Assembly (NCBI GenBank): GCA_016718525.1
Contig: JADKDD010000001.1
Location: 62,001 to 126,000 of the forward strand
Direction: 5' to 3'
Source: Rhodocyclaceae bacterium
GTDB taxonomy: Bacteria; Pseudomonadota; Gammaproteobacteria; Burkholderiales; Rhodocyclaceae
Length of the DNA: 64,000 nucleotides
Under the pieces are notes generated by a model, which was not told where the DNA came from, made no database searches, and saw only the letters and a list, made by a program, of their open reading frames with translations. The position numbers were made by a program, and so were the translations under genes. Shown here one piece after another: positions 51,772-59,936 of the stretch (positions within the stretch are counted from its first letter, which is position 1; the number at the start of each line of letters is the position of its first letter).

Positions 51772-52356
51772 CTAGCCGAAGTTCTTTGCCGCGAAATCCC
51801 AATTGGCCAAGTGATTTAAAAAAGCCTCGACAAATTTTGGACGTGCGTTTCGGTAGTCAACGTAGTAAGCGTGCTCCCATACATCTATCGTCAAGAGTGC
51901 TTTGTTTTCGGTCGTCAACGGTGTCCCGGCGGCCGTTGTATTGACGATGTCGACACTGCCGTCAGGCTTTTTCACCAGCCATGTCCAGCCGGAGCCAAAA
52001 TTCCCCACCGCCGATGTTTGGAAAGCCTTCTTAAAGTCGTCAAAACTTCCCCACTTGGCATTGATTGCAGAAGAGAGAGGACCCGACGGCGTGTCACCAG
52101 CACCAACGCGCATGGAATTCCAGAAGAAGCTATGGTTCCAAACTTGCGCCGCGTTATTGAAAATACCGCCTGCAGGGGCCTTCTTAATGATGGATTCAAG
52201 ATCAAGGTTTTCGTAGTCAGTGCCCTTGATCAGGTTATTGAGATTGGTGACATACGCTTGGTGATGTTTGCCGTAGTGGTACTCAAAGGTTTCCTTAGAC
52301 ATATGCGGTTGCAGCGCATCCATCGCGTAAGGCAGTGGGGGGAGCGTGTGTTCCAT
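51772..52356 (-). CDS. sodB: Superoxide dismutase (Fe type)
   Basis: 194 residues. Metal ligands are visible in FEYHYGKHHQAY, VWNHSFFWN and DVWEHAYY. The NNAAQVWNH and FGSGWTWL segments favour the iron enzyme. It detoxifies superoxide in the cytoplasm. A repeat copy encodes VGAGDTPSG (about 83-91), the loop that reads APNAGGEPTG in E. coli SodB. The length is unchanged there, so the repeat replaced or matches native loop sequence. Confidence 0.95.
   Translation of the reverse strand: MEHTLPPLPYAMDALQPHMSKETFEYHYGKHHQAYVTNLNNLIKGTDYENLDLESIIKKAPAGGIFNNAAQVWNHSFFWNSMRVGAGDTPSGPLSSAINAKWGSFDDFKKAFQTSAVGNFGSGWTWLVKKPDGSVDIVNTTAAGTPLTTENKALLTIDVWEHAYYVDYRNARPKFVEAFLNHLANWDFAAKNFG
52086..52111 (+). 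repeat. Dispersed 26-bp repeat, copy 8 (in sodB)
   Basis: Reads ACGGCGTG, TCA, then CCAGCACCAACGCGC. The last bases diverge from CTGGC. In the sodB frame it gives RVGAGDTP, the same peptide type as in truA and cysS. Confidence 0.78.
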
Positions 52357-52449
52357 GTGTTTCTCCTGAAAGTTGTGGTTGGCGATGCCGCAGTGAAGCA
52401 GTCTAGTTTAGTCGGGAACCCGCAGTCCTTCAACTGCGCCTGTGCCTTG

Positions 52450-53679
52450 CTAGTTAAGGTCGTCCGGCGAGGTCGAATTTGACGACTGTATCTGCTCAAT
52501 CCGCGCGTCGGCTGTCCCTATTCCAAATCGCATGCTGATTTGGTCACCAATCTCCAACTGAGCGCACGCGGTAACCAGTTCTCCCGTTTTTCTGCTGTGG
52601 ACGATTGAATAACCACGTTGCAAGATCGCATCCGGATTCAAGTGAGTTAGTGCTGTTGCAAGTCTGGTCAAATTTGCCTGGTAGTCACGAAGTTGTCGGC
52701 TTGACGATGAAATCATGCGTTGCCGCAGCAAAGCCAGAGTGTTTTGTACGCGCTGCAGGCGAGCGGATGGGTGTAGCAAGCGCCGCACAGCGTTATCGAT
52801 TCGCTGTGATTGCAGGTCCAAATTTCGCCTCATCGCCCGCTGCAGCGTTGTGGTCAGCCCTTCAAGGTGGCGCGCCGCGGAAAACCAGGCTTCGCTGACC
52901 AGCTCGGCCGCGGCAGTTGGTGTGGCAGCCCGCATATCGGCAACAAAATCGGCGATCGTGAAATCTGTTTCGTGACCGACACCGACGACAGTTGGAATTG
53001 AGCATGCAGCAATCGCCCGCGCGACCGTCTCGTCATTGAATGCCCATAAGTCTTCGATGCTGCCACCTCCACGAACAATCAACAACACGTCACAGCGGGC
53101 GTGATTCACCGCACCAGTGATCGCGGCAACGATTTGGGCTGGAGCCACCTCCCCTTGCACTGCGGTCGGATAGATAACGACTGGCACATGTGCTGCGCGG
53201 CGGGCCAGTGCTGTCAGTACGTCATGCAACGCAGCGGCTTGTAAGGATGTGACGATACCAATTGAACGTGGATATCGCGGCAACGGTTGTTTGATTGCGG
53301 CGGCGAATAAGCCTTCAGTTTCGAGTAGTTGTTTTAGTCGGCTGAACGCCTCGTACAGTTTTCCCAGACCCGCCCGACGCAAAGATTCAATGTTTAGTTG
53401 ATATTCGCCGCGAGGTTCGTAGAGGGAGACAAGCGCGCGCGCTTCAACTTGCTGTCCGTTCGCTAACGCCCAGGGAACAAGGCCGGCCCTTGCGCGGAAC
53501 ATCACACATCGGGCCTGAGCGGCTTCGTCCTTTAAATTGAAATAGAGGTGACCTGATGCAGCCCGAGTCAGATTCGACACTTCACCCGCGACCCAAAGCA
53601 AGGGGAGCGCGCGTTCGAGCGCATTCCGTGCCAAGCGGTTCAACTCGGAAATCGAGACGATTTGGGTGGGTGAGCTCAT
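52450..53679 (-). CDS. xseA: Exodeoxyribonuclease VII large subunit
   Basis: 409 residues from the ATG at 53679 (MSSPTQIVSISELNRLARN). It has an N-terminal OB-fold (VAGEVSNLTRAASGHLYFNLKD), catalytic core motifs IGIVTSLQAAALHD, RGGGSIEDLWAFND and GVGHETDFTIADFVAD, and a coiled-coil C-terminus. The enzyme degrades single-stranded DNA to oligonucleotides with XseB, which is not in the window. Confidence 0.95.
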   Translation of the reverse strand: MSSPTQIVSISELNRLARNALERALPLLWVAGEVSNLTRAASGHLYFNLKDEAAQARCVMFRARAGLVPWALANGQQVEARALVSLYEPRGEYQLNIESLRRAGLGKLYEAFSRLKQLLETEGLFAAAIKQPLPRYPRSIGIVTSLQAAALHDVLTALARRAAHVPVVIYPTAVQGEVAPAQIVAAITGAVNHARCDVLLIVRGGGSIEDLWAFNDETVARAIAACSIPTVVGVGHETDFTIADFVADMRAATPTAAAELVSEAWFSAARHLEGLTTTLQRAMRRNLDLQSQRIDNAVRRLLHPSARLQRVQNTLALLRQRMISSSSRQLRDYQANLTRLATALTHLNPDAILQRGYSIVHSRKTGELVTACAQLEIGDQISMRFGIGTADARIEQIQSSNSTSPDDLN

Positions 53680-53908
53680 AAGAACGCTTGCAATACAAGG
53701 GATCACAGCGACGGAAAGTGTGACGGTGAGTCTATCTCATCCACAATGGCACTTGACTGCGTCCTTAGCCGCTGAAGTGCTAGAAGACACAAGGGCGTAA
53801 AAATTTAACTCTTTGATTAGTAACGATAAAAAGTTGAATCCTTTTTGCTCAAGATAGTAAAAGTCCTTTGTTCTAGCGGGTTTACCTGATCTTGTCGGGC
53901 TTCCTCCA

Positions 53909-53941
53909 CAAGCTTATACACAGATTCTGTGGATAAGCTTG
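53909..53941. promoter_or_regulatory. Inverted pair of consensus DnaA boxes
   Basis: Two 14-base arms, CAAGCTTATACACA and TGTGGATAAGCTTG, with 13 of 14 positions complementary, flank GATTC. Each arm contains a full DnaA box: TTATACACA (53914-53922) and TTATCCACA on the other strand (53928-53936). The rest of the 277-bp gap between the regulator and xseA is AT-rich around 53800-53870 and holds no gene. GTTTTTC follows on +, so a terminator hairpin is the alternative reading. Confidence 0.6.
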
Positions 53942-53956
53942 TTTTTCAGCCAGCGA

Positions 53957-54577
53957 CTATATTTTCTTGATTTGATACACGCAGCGTCGGGCGCCCGACA
54001 GCAAGTGTTCCACTCTACTGACTATGCAGTCTGATCCCAATGTGGTTTGAAATAGTGCAAGTTCTGATCGGCAGAATCCTTGACATTCTGTGGCCGCCGC
54101 GCAAATCGGGCAATGGTCTTCGATCAGGAGATAACTGCCGTCATCCTGAGTCGTGACGCTGGTCATATATCCTTCTACATCACGGGCATCGGCGAGCTTT
54201 TCAATTCGGTCAATCAATGCTTGTGCCGATCCTATTGTCGACAAATAATGTGCCTCGCTTTGTGCTTCACGTGCTTGTATCAATTTGTCCAGTCCGGATT
54301 GTCCAAATAGCTTGCGGATGTCAGCAATCATTTGCACCGTGAGTTCCGAATGTCGGTCAGGAAAACGCGCATGGCCCGCTTCGGTCAATCGCCAATAGCG
54401 TGAGGGGCGGCCGACTTTTTCACTGCGGTCTTCACAGCCGACTAAGCCGAGTTTTCGCCAGGTCTCGAGCTGACGGCGGGTTCCCATCGACGTTAGCTGG
54501 AGTCGGTCCGCAAGCTGTCCGGCAGTTTGCGGGCCGCACGTTTTCAGCAGAAACAAAATCCGTTCCGCTGTAATCAT
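53957..54577 (-). CDS. SufR-like helix-turn-helix regulator
   Basis: 206 residues from the ATG at 54577, which overlaps the MFS stop as ATGA. The N-terminal winged helix reads AERILFLLKTCGPQTAGQLADRL. The C-terminal cysteine region (HCPICAAATECQGFC and GARRCVYQI) matches the pattern of SufR-type [Fe-S] regulators. It probably represses its own operon by binding the inverted repeat upstream of the MFS gene. No suf genes are nearby, so the physiological signal is open. Confidence 0.75.
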   Translation of the reverse strand: MITAERILFLLKTCGPQTAGQLADRLQLTSMGTRRQLETWRKLGLVGCEDRSEKVGRPSRYWRLTEAGHARFPDRHSELTVQMIADIRKLFGQSGLDKLIQAREAQSEAHYLSTIGSAQALIDRIEKLADARDVEGYMTSVTTQDDGSYLLIEDHCPICAAATECQGFCRSELALFQTTLGSDCIVSRVEHLLSGARRCVYQIKKI

Positions 54578-55812
54578 CCGGTCGTCTCGCTCAGTGCAGG
54601 TGGTGCCGAGTCCAATTTCAATCGGTTCCAATGGCTAATCCGCCAGGCCGCCGAGGCGGTAAGCCCTGCGCCCAAGAGCAGGATTAGTCGAGTATCAATG
54701 AGGGTCAGTACTGCACCAGCGAGTGCCATCATAATATTTGCAAGGCAGAAGATCGTTGACAATAACCCCATCACCGCCCCTTGCCCGAGGTTGCCAAATC
54801 TTTCGGCGCACCAGGCCGGCATCACCGCGTTGTAAACCGCATTCGGGATACCAAAGACGACGATCGCAATCAGCCCGATTCGCGCATCCCCTAGGCCAAC
54901 CACCGCAACGCATCCGGCCACTATTGCGGCAAAGAGGCTTGCGGTACGCAGCGGTTCTGTCTGGTAGATGCGGCCGGCAAAAATCGAGGCGAGTGTCATG
55001 GTTCCGCAAAGTGCCGCAGTGGTCCATGCAATGCCTTGAGCATCGTAGCCGGCTGTCTCAACCAACCACAGCGGATAGAACTCGTAAAAGGCGGTTACAC
55101 CGCAGGTATATGCCAACTGAATGTAAAACAAGCGAAGCAATTCACGGTGTGAAAGAAGTTGCAACGCGTTTTTATGGCGGACGATGTGCCACCATGATGA
55201 TGCAGTTGCCAGCAGATTTTTTTTAGCGCGCTGACGAGGTACCGCCAGTGCGGTGACGCTTGCGGTAATCAACAAAGCGCCTGCTGCGATCCAAAAAGGT
55301 ACCGTCAGACCCCAACCAACCGTTAGCGCCGCAAGCAGTGGTCCGGCTAACCACCCCAAATAAAGCGCGCTGTTCAACCATGCGAGGGCGCGAACACGAA
55401 GGTTCCCCGATAGGTTCTCGGCGAGCATTGCCCGGGCCACGCTGTCATTGCCCTCCATCAAGCCGGTAGCAAAACGCGCCGCCATAAATAGTGGGTAAGA
55501 CTCAATCACCAGGGCTAGTGCCGTGATGGCGTGACCGAATGCCGCTGCCAATGAGGTGCTGAGCAGTATCGGGCGGCGTCCATAGCGATCCGACAAGGGT
55601 CCGAGCATGGTCGCGCCGATTAACAAGCCTAGCGGGTTGATGGCCAAAGCAAAACCTAACAACAACTTCGGTGGCAGACCCAAAAAATGATTAAGTTCAT
55701 TGGCCGCATCGGCAGCGAACAGCGGCGCCAGAATGGGATATGGCAATGCCGCACCCACGGTTGAAAAAAAGGCAACCAGGCACGCTGCGATGATGAGCGG
55801 AGTGGATTTCAT
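54574..55812 (-). CDS. MFS efflux transporter
   Basis: 412 residues from the ATG at 55812; a GTG at 55827 is an alternative. About 12 TM helices with the MFS loop GPLSDRYGRRPILLSTS and a motif-C-like glycine-rich helix suggest a proton-driven drug or metabolite exporter. It overlaps the SufR-like regulator as ATGA. The perfect inverted repeat upstream is the likely operator of the pair. Confidence 0.82.
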   Translation of the reverse strand: MKSTPLIIAACLVAFFSTVGAALPYPILAPLFAADAANELNHFLGLPPKLLLGFALAINPLGLLIGATMLGPLSDRYGRRPILLSTSLAAAFGHAITALALVIESYPLFMAARFATGLMEGNDSVARAMLAENLSGNLRVRALAWLNSALYLGWLAGPLLAALTVGWGLTVPFWIAAGALLITASVTALAVPRQRAKKNLLATASSWWHIVRHKNALQLLSHRELLRLFYIQLAYTCGVTAFYEFYPLWLVETAGYDAQGIAWTTAALCGTMTLASIFAGRIYQTEPLRTASLFAAIVAGCVAVVGLGDARIGLIAIVVFGIPNAVYNAVMPAWCAERFGNLGQGAVMGLLSTIFCLANIMMALAGAVLTLIDTRLILLLGAGLTASAAWRISHWNRLKLDSAPPALSETTG

Positions 55813-55838
55813 CCCTTTCAGTATCACACGCGCCAGTG

Positions 55839-55866
55839 CATAAGTAAACTATTATGTTTACTTATG
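55839..55866. promoter_or_regulatory. Operator upstream of the MFS/SufR-like operon
   Basis: Perfect 11-bp inverted repeat CATAAGTAAAC and GTTTACTTATG separated by TATTAT. It lies 27-54 bp upstream of the MFS ATG. The AAAC-N6-GTTT core has the geometry of the CAAC-N6-GTTG site reported for SufR. The remaining 219 bp up to exbB hold no clear feature. Confidence 0.75.
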
Positions 55867-56085
55867 TGGCGACCATGTGATCCGCATCTGGTGCAGCGAT
55901 TCTTTTGATCCGCGTTGCTTGGGCGACCTGCCTCGACTGGTGGTTTCGCTAAAAAGTGGTGACTGTCGCATACTAATGACCAGCTGAGCAGACAAAGACC
56001 TTGTTTCCGGTGCCTGTTTAACATTGCTGATTCAGCGCGACACCGCTAAAGTGCATCAATTGAGTTTTCGCATGGAGTCAATCTC

Positions 56086-56688
56086 GTGTTTTCTATCATT
56101 CAGGCTGCGGGCTGGCCAATCTGGTTTTTGTTGGTCGCCTCGGTCGTTGCGGTAGCGCTGATCATTGAGCGTGCCAGCGCTTTGCGGATTACGCGTGTGG
56201 TTCCCGCAGGATTGGTTGTTAGCGTGATCAACGAATACCAGCAAAGCGGAGTAACGCCTGCAATGCTCACCAGGCTTGAACAACATTCGCCGTTGGGGAA
56301 AGTATTGGCGGCAGGGATGCGCAACGTAAAGAGTTCGCGCGAATTGATGAAGGAATCCATAGAAGAGGCTGGCCGCGGAGTTGCACATGATCTGGAGCGA
56401 TTCCTGACAACGCTGGGTACGATTGCATCGGTTTCACCGCTGATGGGGCTGTTTGGAACGATTGTCGGGATGATCGAAATTTTCGGTGCAGCTACTGGAA
56501 CCGGCAACCCTCAGGCACTTGCGCATGGAATTTCGGTGGCCTTGTACAACACCGGGTTTGGTTTGATTATTGCGATCCCCAGCATGATTGCTTACCGGCA
56601 TTTCCGTGCCACAGTGGATGGGATGCTGGTTGAAATGGAGCGCCAGGCAATCCGCTTGGTCGATACCGTCCATGGAGACCGCGCCTAA
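56086..56688 (+). CDS. exbB: ExbB/TolQ-type proton channel subunit
   Basis: 200 residues with three TM helices (AAGWPIWFLLVASVVAVALI; TLGTIASVSPLMGLFGTIVGM; GLIIAIPSMIAYRHF). With ExbD it uses the proton gradient to energise TonB- or Tol-type machinery. The start is a GTG with GGAG upstream. No tonB is adjacent; the exbBD-lpxK order is usual in betaproteobacteria. Confidence 0.93.
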   Translation: MFSIIQAAGWPIWFLLVASVVAVALIIERASALRITRVVPAGLVVSVINEYQQSGVTPAMLTRLEQHSPLGKVLAAGMRNVKSSRELMKESIEEAGRGVAHDLERFLTTLGTIASVSPLMGLFGTIVGMIEIFGAATGTGNPQALAHGISVALYNTGFGLIIAIPSMIAYRHFRATVDGMLVEMERQAIRLVDTVHGDRA

Positions 56689-56705
56689 AGGCGCGTCATC
56701 GTCAT

Positions 56706-57131
56706 ATGAATTTTCAACGCGGGCGGACCCGGGAGGAATTGGAAATCAATCTGATTCCAATGATCGACGTACTGCTAGTCATTCTGATCTTTCTGTTGGT
56801 GACAACGACCTACTCGAAATTCGCAGGTCTTGAAATCAACCTCCCGACAGCGGATACCAGCCAGACTGCAACGCAGCCGAATGAAATCAATGTGGTGGTG
56901 ACGGCCTCTGGAGATGTTCTGGTGAACCGAGTGGCTGTTTCGGGGCGCGAAATTTCAACCATCGCAGCAGCATTGTCTCGCCACACAGGCAGCAACGGTG
57001 CCAAAGAACCTGTTGTAATCATCAATGCCGATGCGAAAACGCCGCATCAGGGTGTCATCGATGTCATGCAGGCAGCACAGCTGGCCGGTTTGTCCCATAT
57101 TTCTTTTGCCACCCAAAATCCGACGCGTTGA
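56706..57131 (+). CDS. exbD: ExbD/TolR-type proton channel subunit
   Basis: 141 residues with one TM. The membrane aspartate essential for proton flow is in NLIPMIDVLLVILIF. A periplasmic domain follows. It lies 17 bp after exbB, and its 3' end overlaps the predicted start of lpxK. Confidence 0.93.
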   Translation: MNFQRGRTREELEINLIPMIDVLLVILIFLLVTTTYSKFAGLEINLPTADTSQTATQPNEINVVVTASGDVLVNRVAVSGREISTIAAALSRHTGSNGAKEPVVIINADAKTPHQGVIDVMQAAQLAGLSHISFATQNPTR

Positions 57132-58140
57132 ATCGCTTGTACTCGCAGCGTGGTCCAAACGGGGCGCGCTGGCAATTTTGCTGCTGCCCTTGGCGGCAGT
57201 ATTTTTTTGCCTGACTGCAGTCCGACGTAAAGCGTATTCGTCCGGTTTGCTTCGAGTTGCCAGTTTGCCGGTGCCAGTGGTTGTGGTGGGCAATATTAAT
57301 TCCGGCGGTACTGGCAAAACGCCGCTGGTGATCAATCTGGTTGATCATCTAAAGCGGCACGGTCACAAACCAGGCGTTATATCGCGCGGATATGGTGGAC
57401 GTGGGCAGGGCGGGGTAGTGTTGGACGGCGCTGATCCAACGATGTTTGGGGATGAGCCTCTGCTAATTCGGGCCCGCACCTCCTGTCCGGTCGTGGTAAA
57501 TCGAAACCGCGTGGAAGCGGCAAAACTGTTGTTGCAGCATGCACCGGAAACTACGGTGATCATTAGTGATGACGGGATGCAACACTATGCACTGCCGCGA
57601 CAGATTGAGATCGCCGTGGTCAACGCTCACGGATTCATGAATGGTTGGTTACTCCCGGCTGGACCAATGCGCGAATCAATGAGTCGGCTGCGTAACGTTG
57701 ATGCGGTTGTTGGCAACGGCATCAACGCATCGGAGCTTGGCAGTTCAGCAGTGCCATTTTTTCAAATGAATATCCGTGCCGGTAATTTTTTTGCATTGCA
57801 CGATAGGCAACGGCGTGTTACCAGCACCAACTGGCATGGAAAAAAGGTACACGCGGTCGCTGGAATCGGCCACCCCGAGCGCTTCTTTCAACACCTTAAG
57901 GCGCTCGATATTGTGTCGACAGACCATGCCTTTCCGGATCATCACGATTACCGTGCCGAGGAACTTGATTTCTATGGTGATGCAATCCTGACCACCGAAA
58001 AGGATGCCGTAAAATTGGCTCGTCTGAGTCTTGGATTGCCGGTCTGGGTCTTACCGATTGATGCGGTACTCGAGCCGAATCTCGCGGACTTTATCGTAAA
58101 GAAGCTAGTGGAGAAAAATCGTGGATTCCCGACTACTTGA
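57106..58140 (+). CDS. lpxK: Tetraacyldisaccharide 4'-kinase
   Basis: Phosphorylates the lipid A disaccharide at 4'. It has an N-terminal membrane helix and P-loop NINSGGTGKTP, with SRGYGGRG, SDDGMQHYALPR, VHAVAGIGHPERFF and TEKDAVKL. No ATG exists near the expected N-terminus. The likely start is the TTG at 57106, inside exbD, giving 344 residues; an ATG at 57061 would add 15. A repeat copy encodes RVTSTNWHG (about 237-245) in a loop before VHAVAGIG. Confidence 0.9.
   Translation: MPPKIRRVESLVLAAWSKRGALAILLLPLAAVFFCLTAVRRKAYSSGLLRVASLPVPVVVVGNINSGGTGKTPLVINLVDHLKRHGHKPGVISRGYGGRGQGGVVLDGADPTMFGDEPLLIRARTSCPVVVNRNRVEAAKLLLQHAPETTVIISDDGMQHYALPRQIEIAVVNAHGFMNGWLLPAGPMRESMSRLRNVDAVVGNGINASELGSSAVPFFQMNIRAGNFFALHDRQRRVTSTNWHGKKVHAVAGIGHPERFFQHLKALDIVSTDHAFPDHHDYRAEELDFYGDAILTTEKDAVKLARLSLGLPVWVLPIDAVLEPNLADFIVKKLVEKNRGFPTT
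57810..57835 (+). repeat. Dispersed 26-bp repeat, copy 9 (in lpxK)
   Basis: The best consensus copy: ACGGCGTG, TTA, then CCAGCACCAACTGGC. It is identical at all 26 positions to the cysS copy in reverse complement. Its reading frame differs from that of the fimV and lysR copies (RRVTSTNW rather than GVSPAPT or GVPSAPT). Confidence 0.92.
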
Positions 58141-58297
58141 AATCTTGGTGTGCCCGATCTGTAAAGCCTCATTGGACTACCGAAAAAGTTCATCTGAACT
58201 GGTGTGTACCGGCTGTCGCCTTGCATTTGCAATCAAGGACGACATCCCTGTGATGCTTGAAGATCAGGCCCGCGTATTGGGAGCCGACGAAGCCTGA
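58121..58297 (+). CDS. Trm112-family small zinc protein
   Basis: 58 residues starting at a GTG inside the 3' end of lpxK: MDSRLLEILVCPICKASLDY, then CTGC and the tail IKDDIPVMLEDQARVL. The four cysteines (CPIC and CTGC) form a zinc ribbon of the Trm112/YcaR family. YcaR sits in the same place between lpxK and kdsB in many proteobacteria. Its function is unclear. It overlaps kdsB by one base (TGATG). Confidence 0.92.
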   Translation: MDSRLLEILVCPICKASLDYRKSSSELVCTGCRLAFAIKDDIPVMLEDQARVLGADEA

Positions 58298-59064
58298 TGT
58301 CGTTTCGAATCGTCATTCCCGCCCGTTACGCATCTTCCCGTCTACCGGCCAAGCCGCTGGCCGATATCTGTGGCAAACCAATGGTGGTTCGTGTGGTCGA
58401 TGCAGTAAGCGATTGCGGAGCGCTCGAGACCTGGGTGGCTACCGATGACCTTCGCGTCGTGGATGCAGTCGAACATCATGGCTACCAGGCCATGATGACC
58501 AGTACAAGCCATGTTAGCGGCACGGATAGACTAGCTGAAGTGGCAGCGACATTGAACTGGGCAGATGACGCGATTGTGGTCAATGTGCAAGGTGACGAGC
58601 CGCTCATTGACAAGCGACTGGTAACCGCAGTGGCGAGTGCGCTGGAACACCATCCTGCAGCTGCGATAGCCACAGCAGCACATACACTGATAGATGCAAC
58701 TGAGTTCTTTAATCCCAATGTCGTCAAGGTCGTTACGAATGCCAATGGGCAGGCAATGTACTTCTCACGCGCGCCGATTCCGTGGGCGCGGGATGCTTTC
58801 GCAAACAGTCAGAAAAATTTCCCTGCGGAATTTATGCCGCAGCGGCATATTGGAATCTATGCCTATCGCGTCCGGTTCTTGAAGCATTACCAGAGTCTGG
58901 CACCATCGCCATCAGAGCAGTGGGAGTCGCTTGAACAATTGCGCGCCTTGTGGCACGGGTACCCGATTCAGGTAGTCAGTTGCGACCATGCGCCGGCTGC
59001 CGGCGTCGATACTGCGGAAGACTTGGCCCGGGTACGGGAACACTTTCTGGCAGAAAATCATTAA
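58297..59064 (+). CDS. kdsB: CMP-KDO synthetase
   Basis: 3-deoxy-manno-octulosonate cytidylyltransferase; activates KDO with CTP for lipopolysaccharide core. The nucleotide site is PARYASSRLPAKPLADICGKP, with VNVQGDEPLID and HIGIYAYR. The length is 255 residues. It is translationally coupled to the Trm112-like gene, and with lpxK and lpxH it gives three lipid A/KDO genes in the window. Confidence 0.96.
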   Translation: MSFRIVIPARYASSRLPAKPLADICGKPMVVRVVDAVSDCGALETWVATDDLRVVDAVEHHGYQAMMTSTSHVSGTDRLAEVAATLNWADDAIVVNVQGDEPLIDKRLVTAVASALEHHPAAAIATAAHTLIDATEFFNPNVVKVVTNANGQAMYFSRAPIPWARDAFANSQKNFPAEFMPQRHIGIYAYRVRFLKHYQSLAPSPSEQWESLEQLRALWHGYPIQVVSCDHAPAAGVDTAEDLARVREHFLAENH

Positions 59065-59068
59065 AAAC

Positions 59069-59110
59069 GCCAAGAATTCAAGCCCCCGGCTTGAATGAGT
59101 TGATTTGGCG
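59069..59110. repeat. Nested inverted repeat between kdsB and adk
   Basis: An inner perfect 9-bp stem ATTCAAGCC/GGCTTGAAT with loop CCC (59076-59096) sits inside an outer CGCCAA/TTGGCG pair. There is no U-tract. It may be a processing stem or weak terminator after kdsB; the remainder of the 174-bp gap shows nothing else clear. Confidence 0.45.
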
Positions 59111-59238
59111 ATTCTCCGCACTGCACTGGTGCTTAACGCTAAAATTGCCAACGGTAATTCGATTTGCGGTAAGTCACTGTTCTGATTCGAGACGCGGATT
59201 TATCCGTCAACCCTCACTTCCTCACATTGGGAGCTTCC

Positions 59239-59892
59239 ATGCGACTGATTCTTCTTGGCCCGCCGGGCGCCGGCAAAGGCACACAAGCAGGTTTTATCAC
59301 TGAAAAATTCAAGATTCCGCAAATTTCTACTGGCGACATGCTTCGCGCAGCAGTCAAGGCTGGAACCGCGCTTGGTGTTGCCGCCAAGAAAATCATGGAT
59401 GCGGGTGGTTTGGTCTCTGACGAGATCATCATTGGCCTGGTCAAGGAGCGTATGGCTGCAGCAGATTGCGCCAACGGCTATTTGCTTGACGGTTTTCCAC
59501 GAACGATTCCACAGGCCGAGGCGCTCAAGACTGCCGGTGTTGGTATCGACTACGTGCTCGAAATCGCCGTTGCAGACAGCGAAATCGTTACCCGCATGAG
59601 CGGCCGTCGGGTACACCTGGGTTCCGGTCGAACCTACCATATTCAATTCAATCCACCCAAGGTTGCCGGCAAAGATGACCTGACTGGTGAGGATCTGATT
59701 CAACGTGAAGACGACAAGGTAGAGACAGTAACCAAGCGTCTCGATATCTACCACTCACAAACCTCCCCCTTGATCGCTTTCTATCAAGCGTGGGCCAAAA
59801 CCGGCGAAGCCGCAGCGCCAAAGTACCGGCGCGTCGAGGGCGTCGGTTCGGTGGACGAGATTCGCGCAAAGGTATTTGGCGAACTGGTGTGA
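59239..59892 (+). CDS. adk: Adenylate kinase
   Basis: Interconverts ATP + AMP and 2 ADP. P-loop GPPGAGKGTQ, the NMP-binding STGDMLRAAV, DGFPRT, and a full LID domain (GRRVHLGSGRTYHIQFNPPK) without zinc cysteines. The ATG at 59239 has GGGAG upstream; the frame opens at a TTG twelve bases earlier. The length is 217 residues. It precedes the phosphofructokinase genes. Confidence 0.97.
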   Translation: MRLILLGPPGAGKGTQAGFITEKFKIPQISTGDMLRAAVKAGTALGVAAKKIMDAGGLVSDEIIIGLVKERMAAADCANGYLLDGFPRTIPQAEALKTAGVGIDYVLEIAVADSEIVTRMSGRRVHLGSGRTYHIQFNPPKVAGKDDLTGEDLIQREDDKVETVTKRLDIYHSQTSPLIAFYQAWAKTGEAAAPKYRRVEGVGSVDEIRAKVFGELV

Positions 59893-59936
59893 CCGGAACC
59901 TGAATCCGGATCGCCAGGAAGCGCGTTGCCAAAACG

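Noticed and set aside
53680..53956. Chromosomal origin oriC
   Set aside because: Two DnaA boxes and an AT-rich patch are suggestive, but there is no dnaA, dnaN, rpmH or gidA nearby and too few boxes for an origin.
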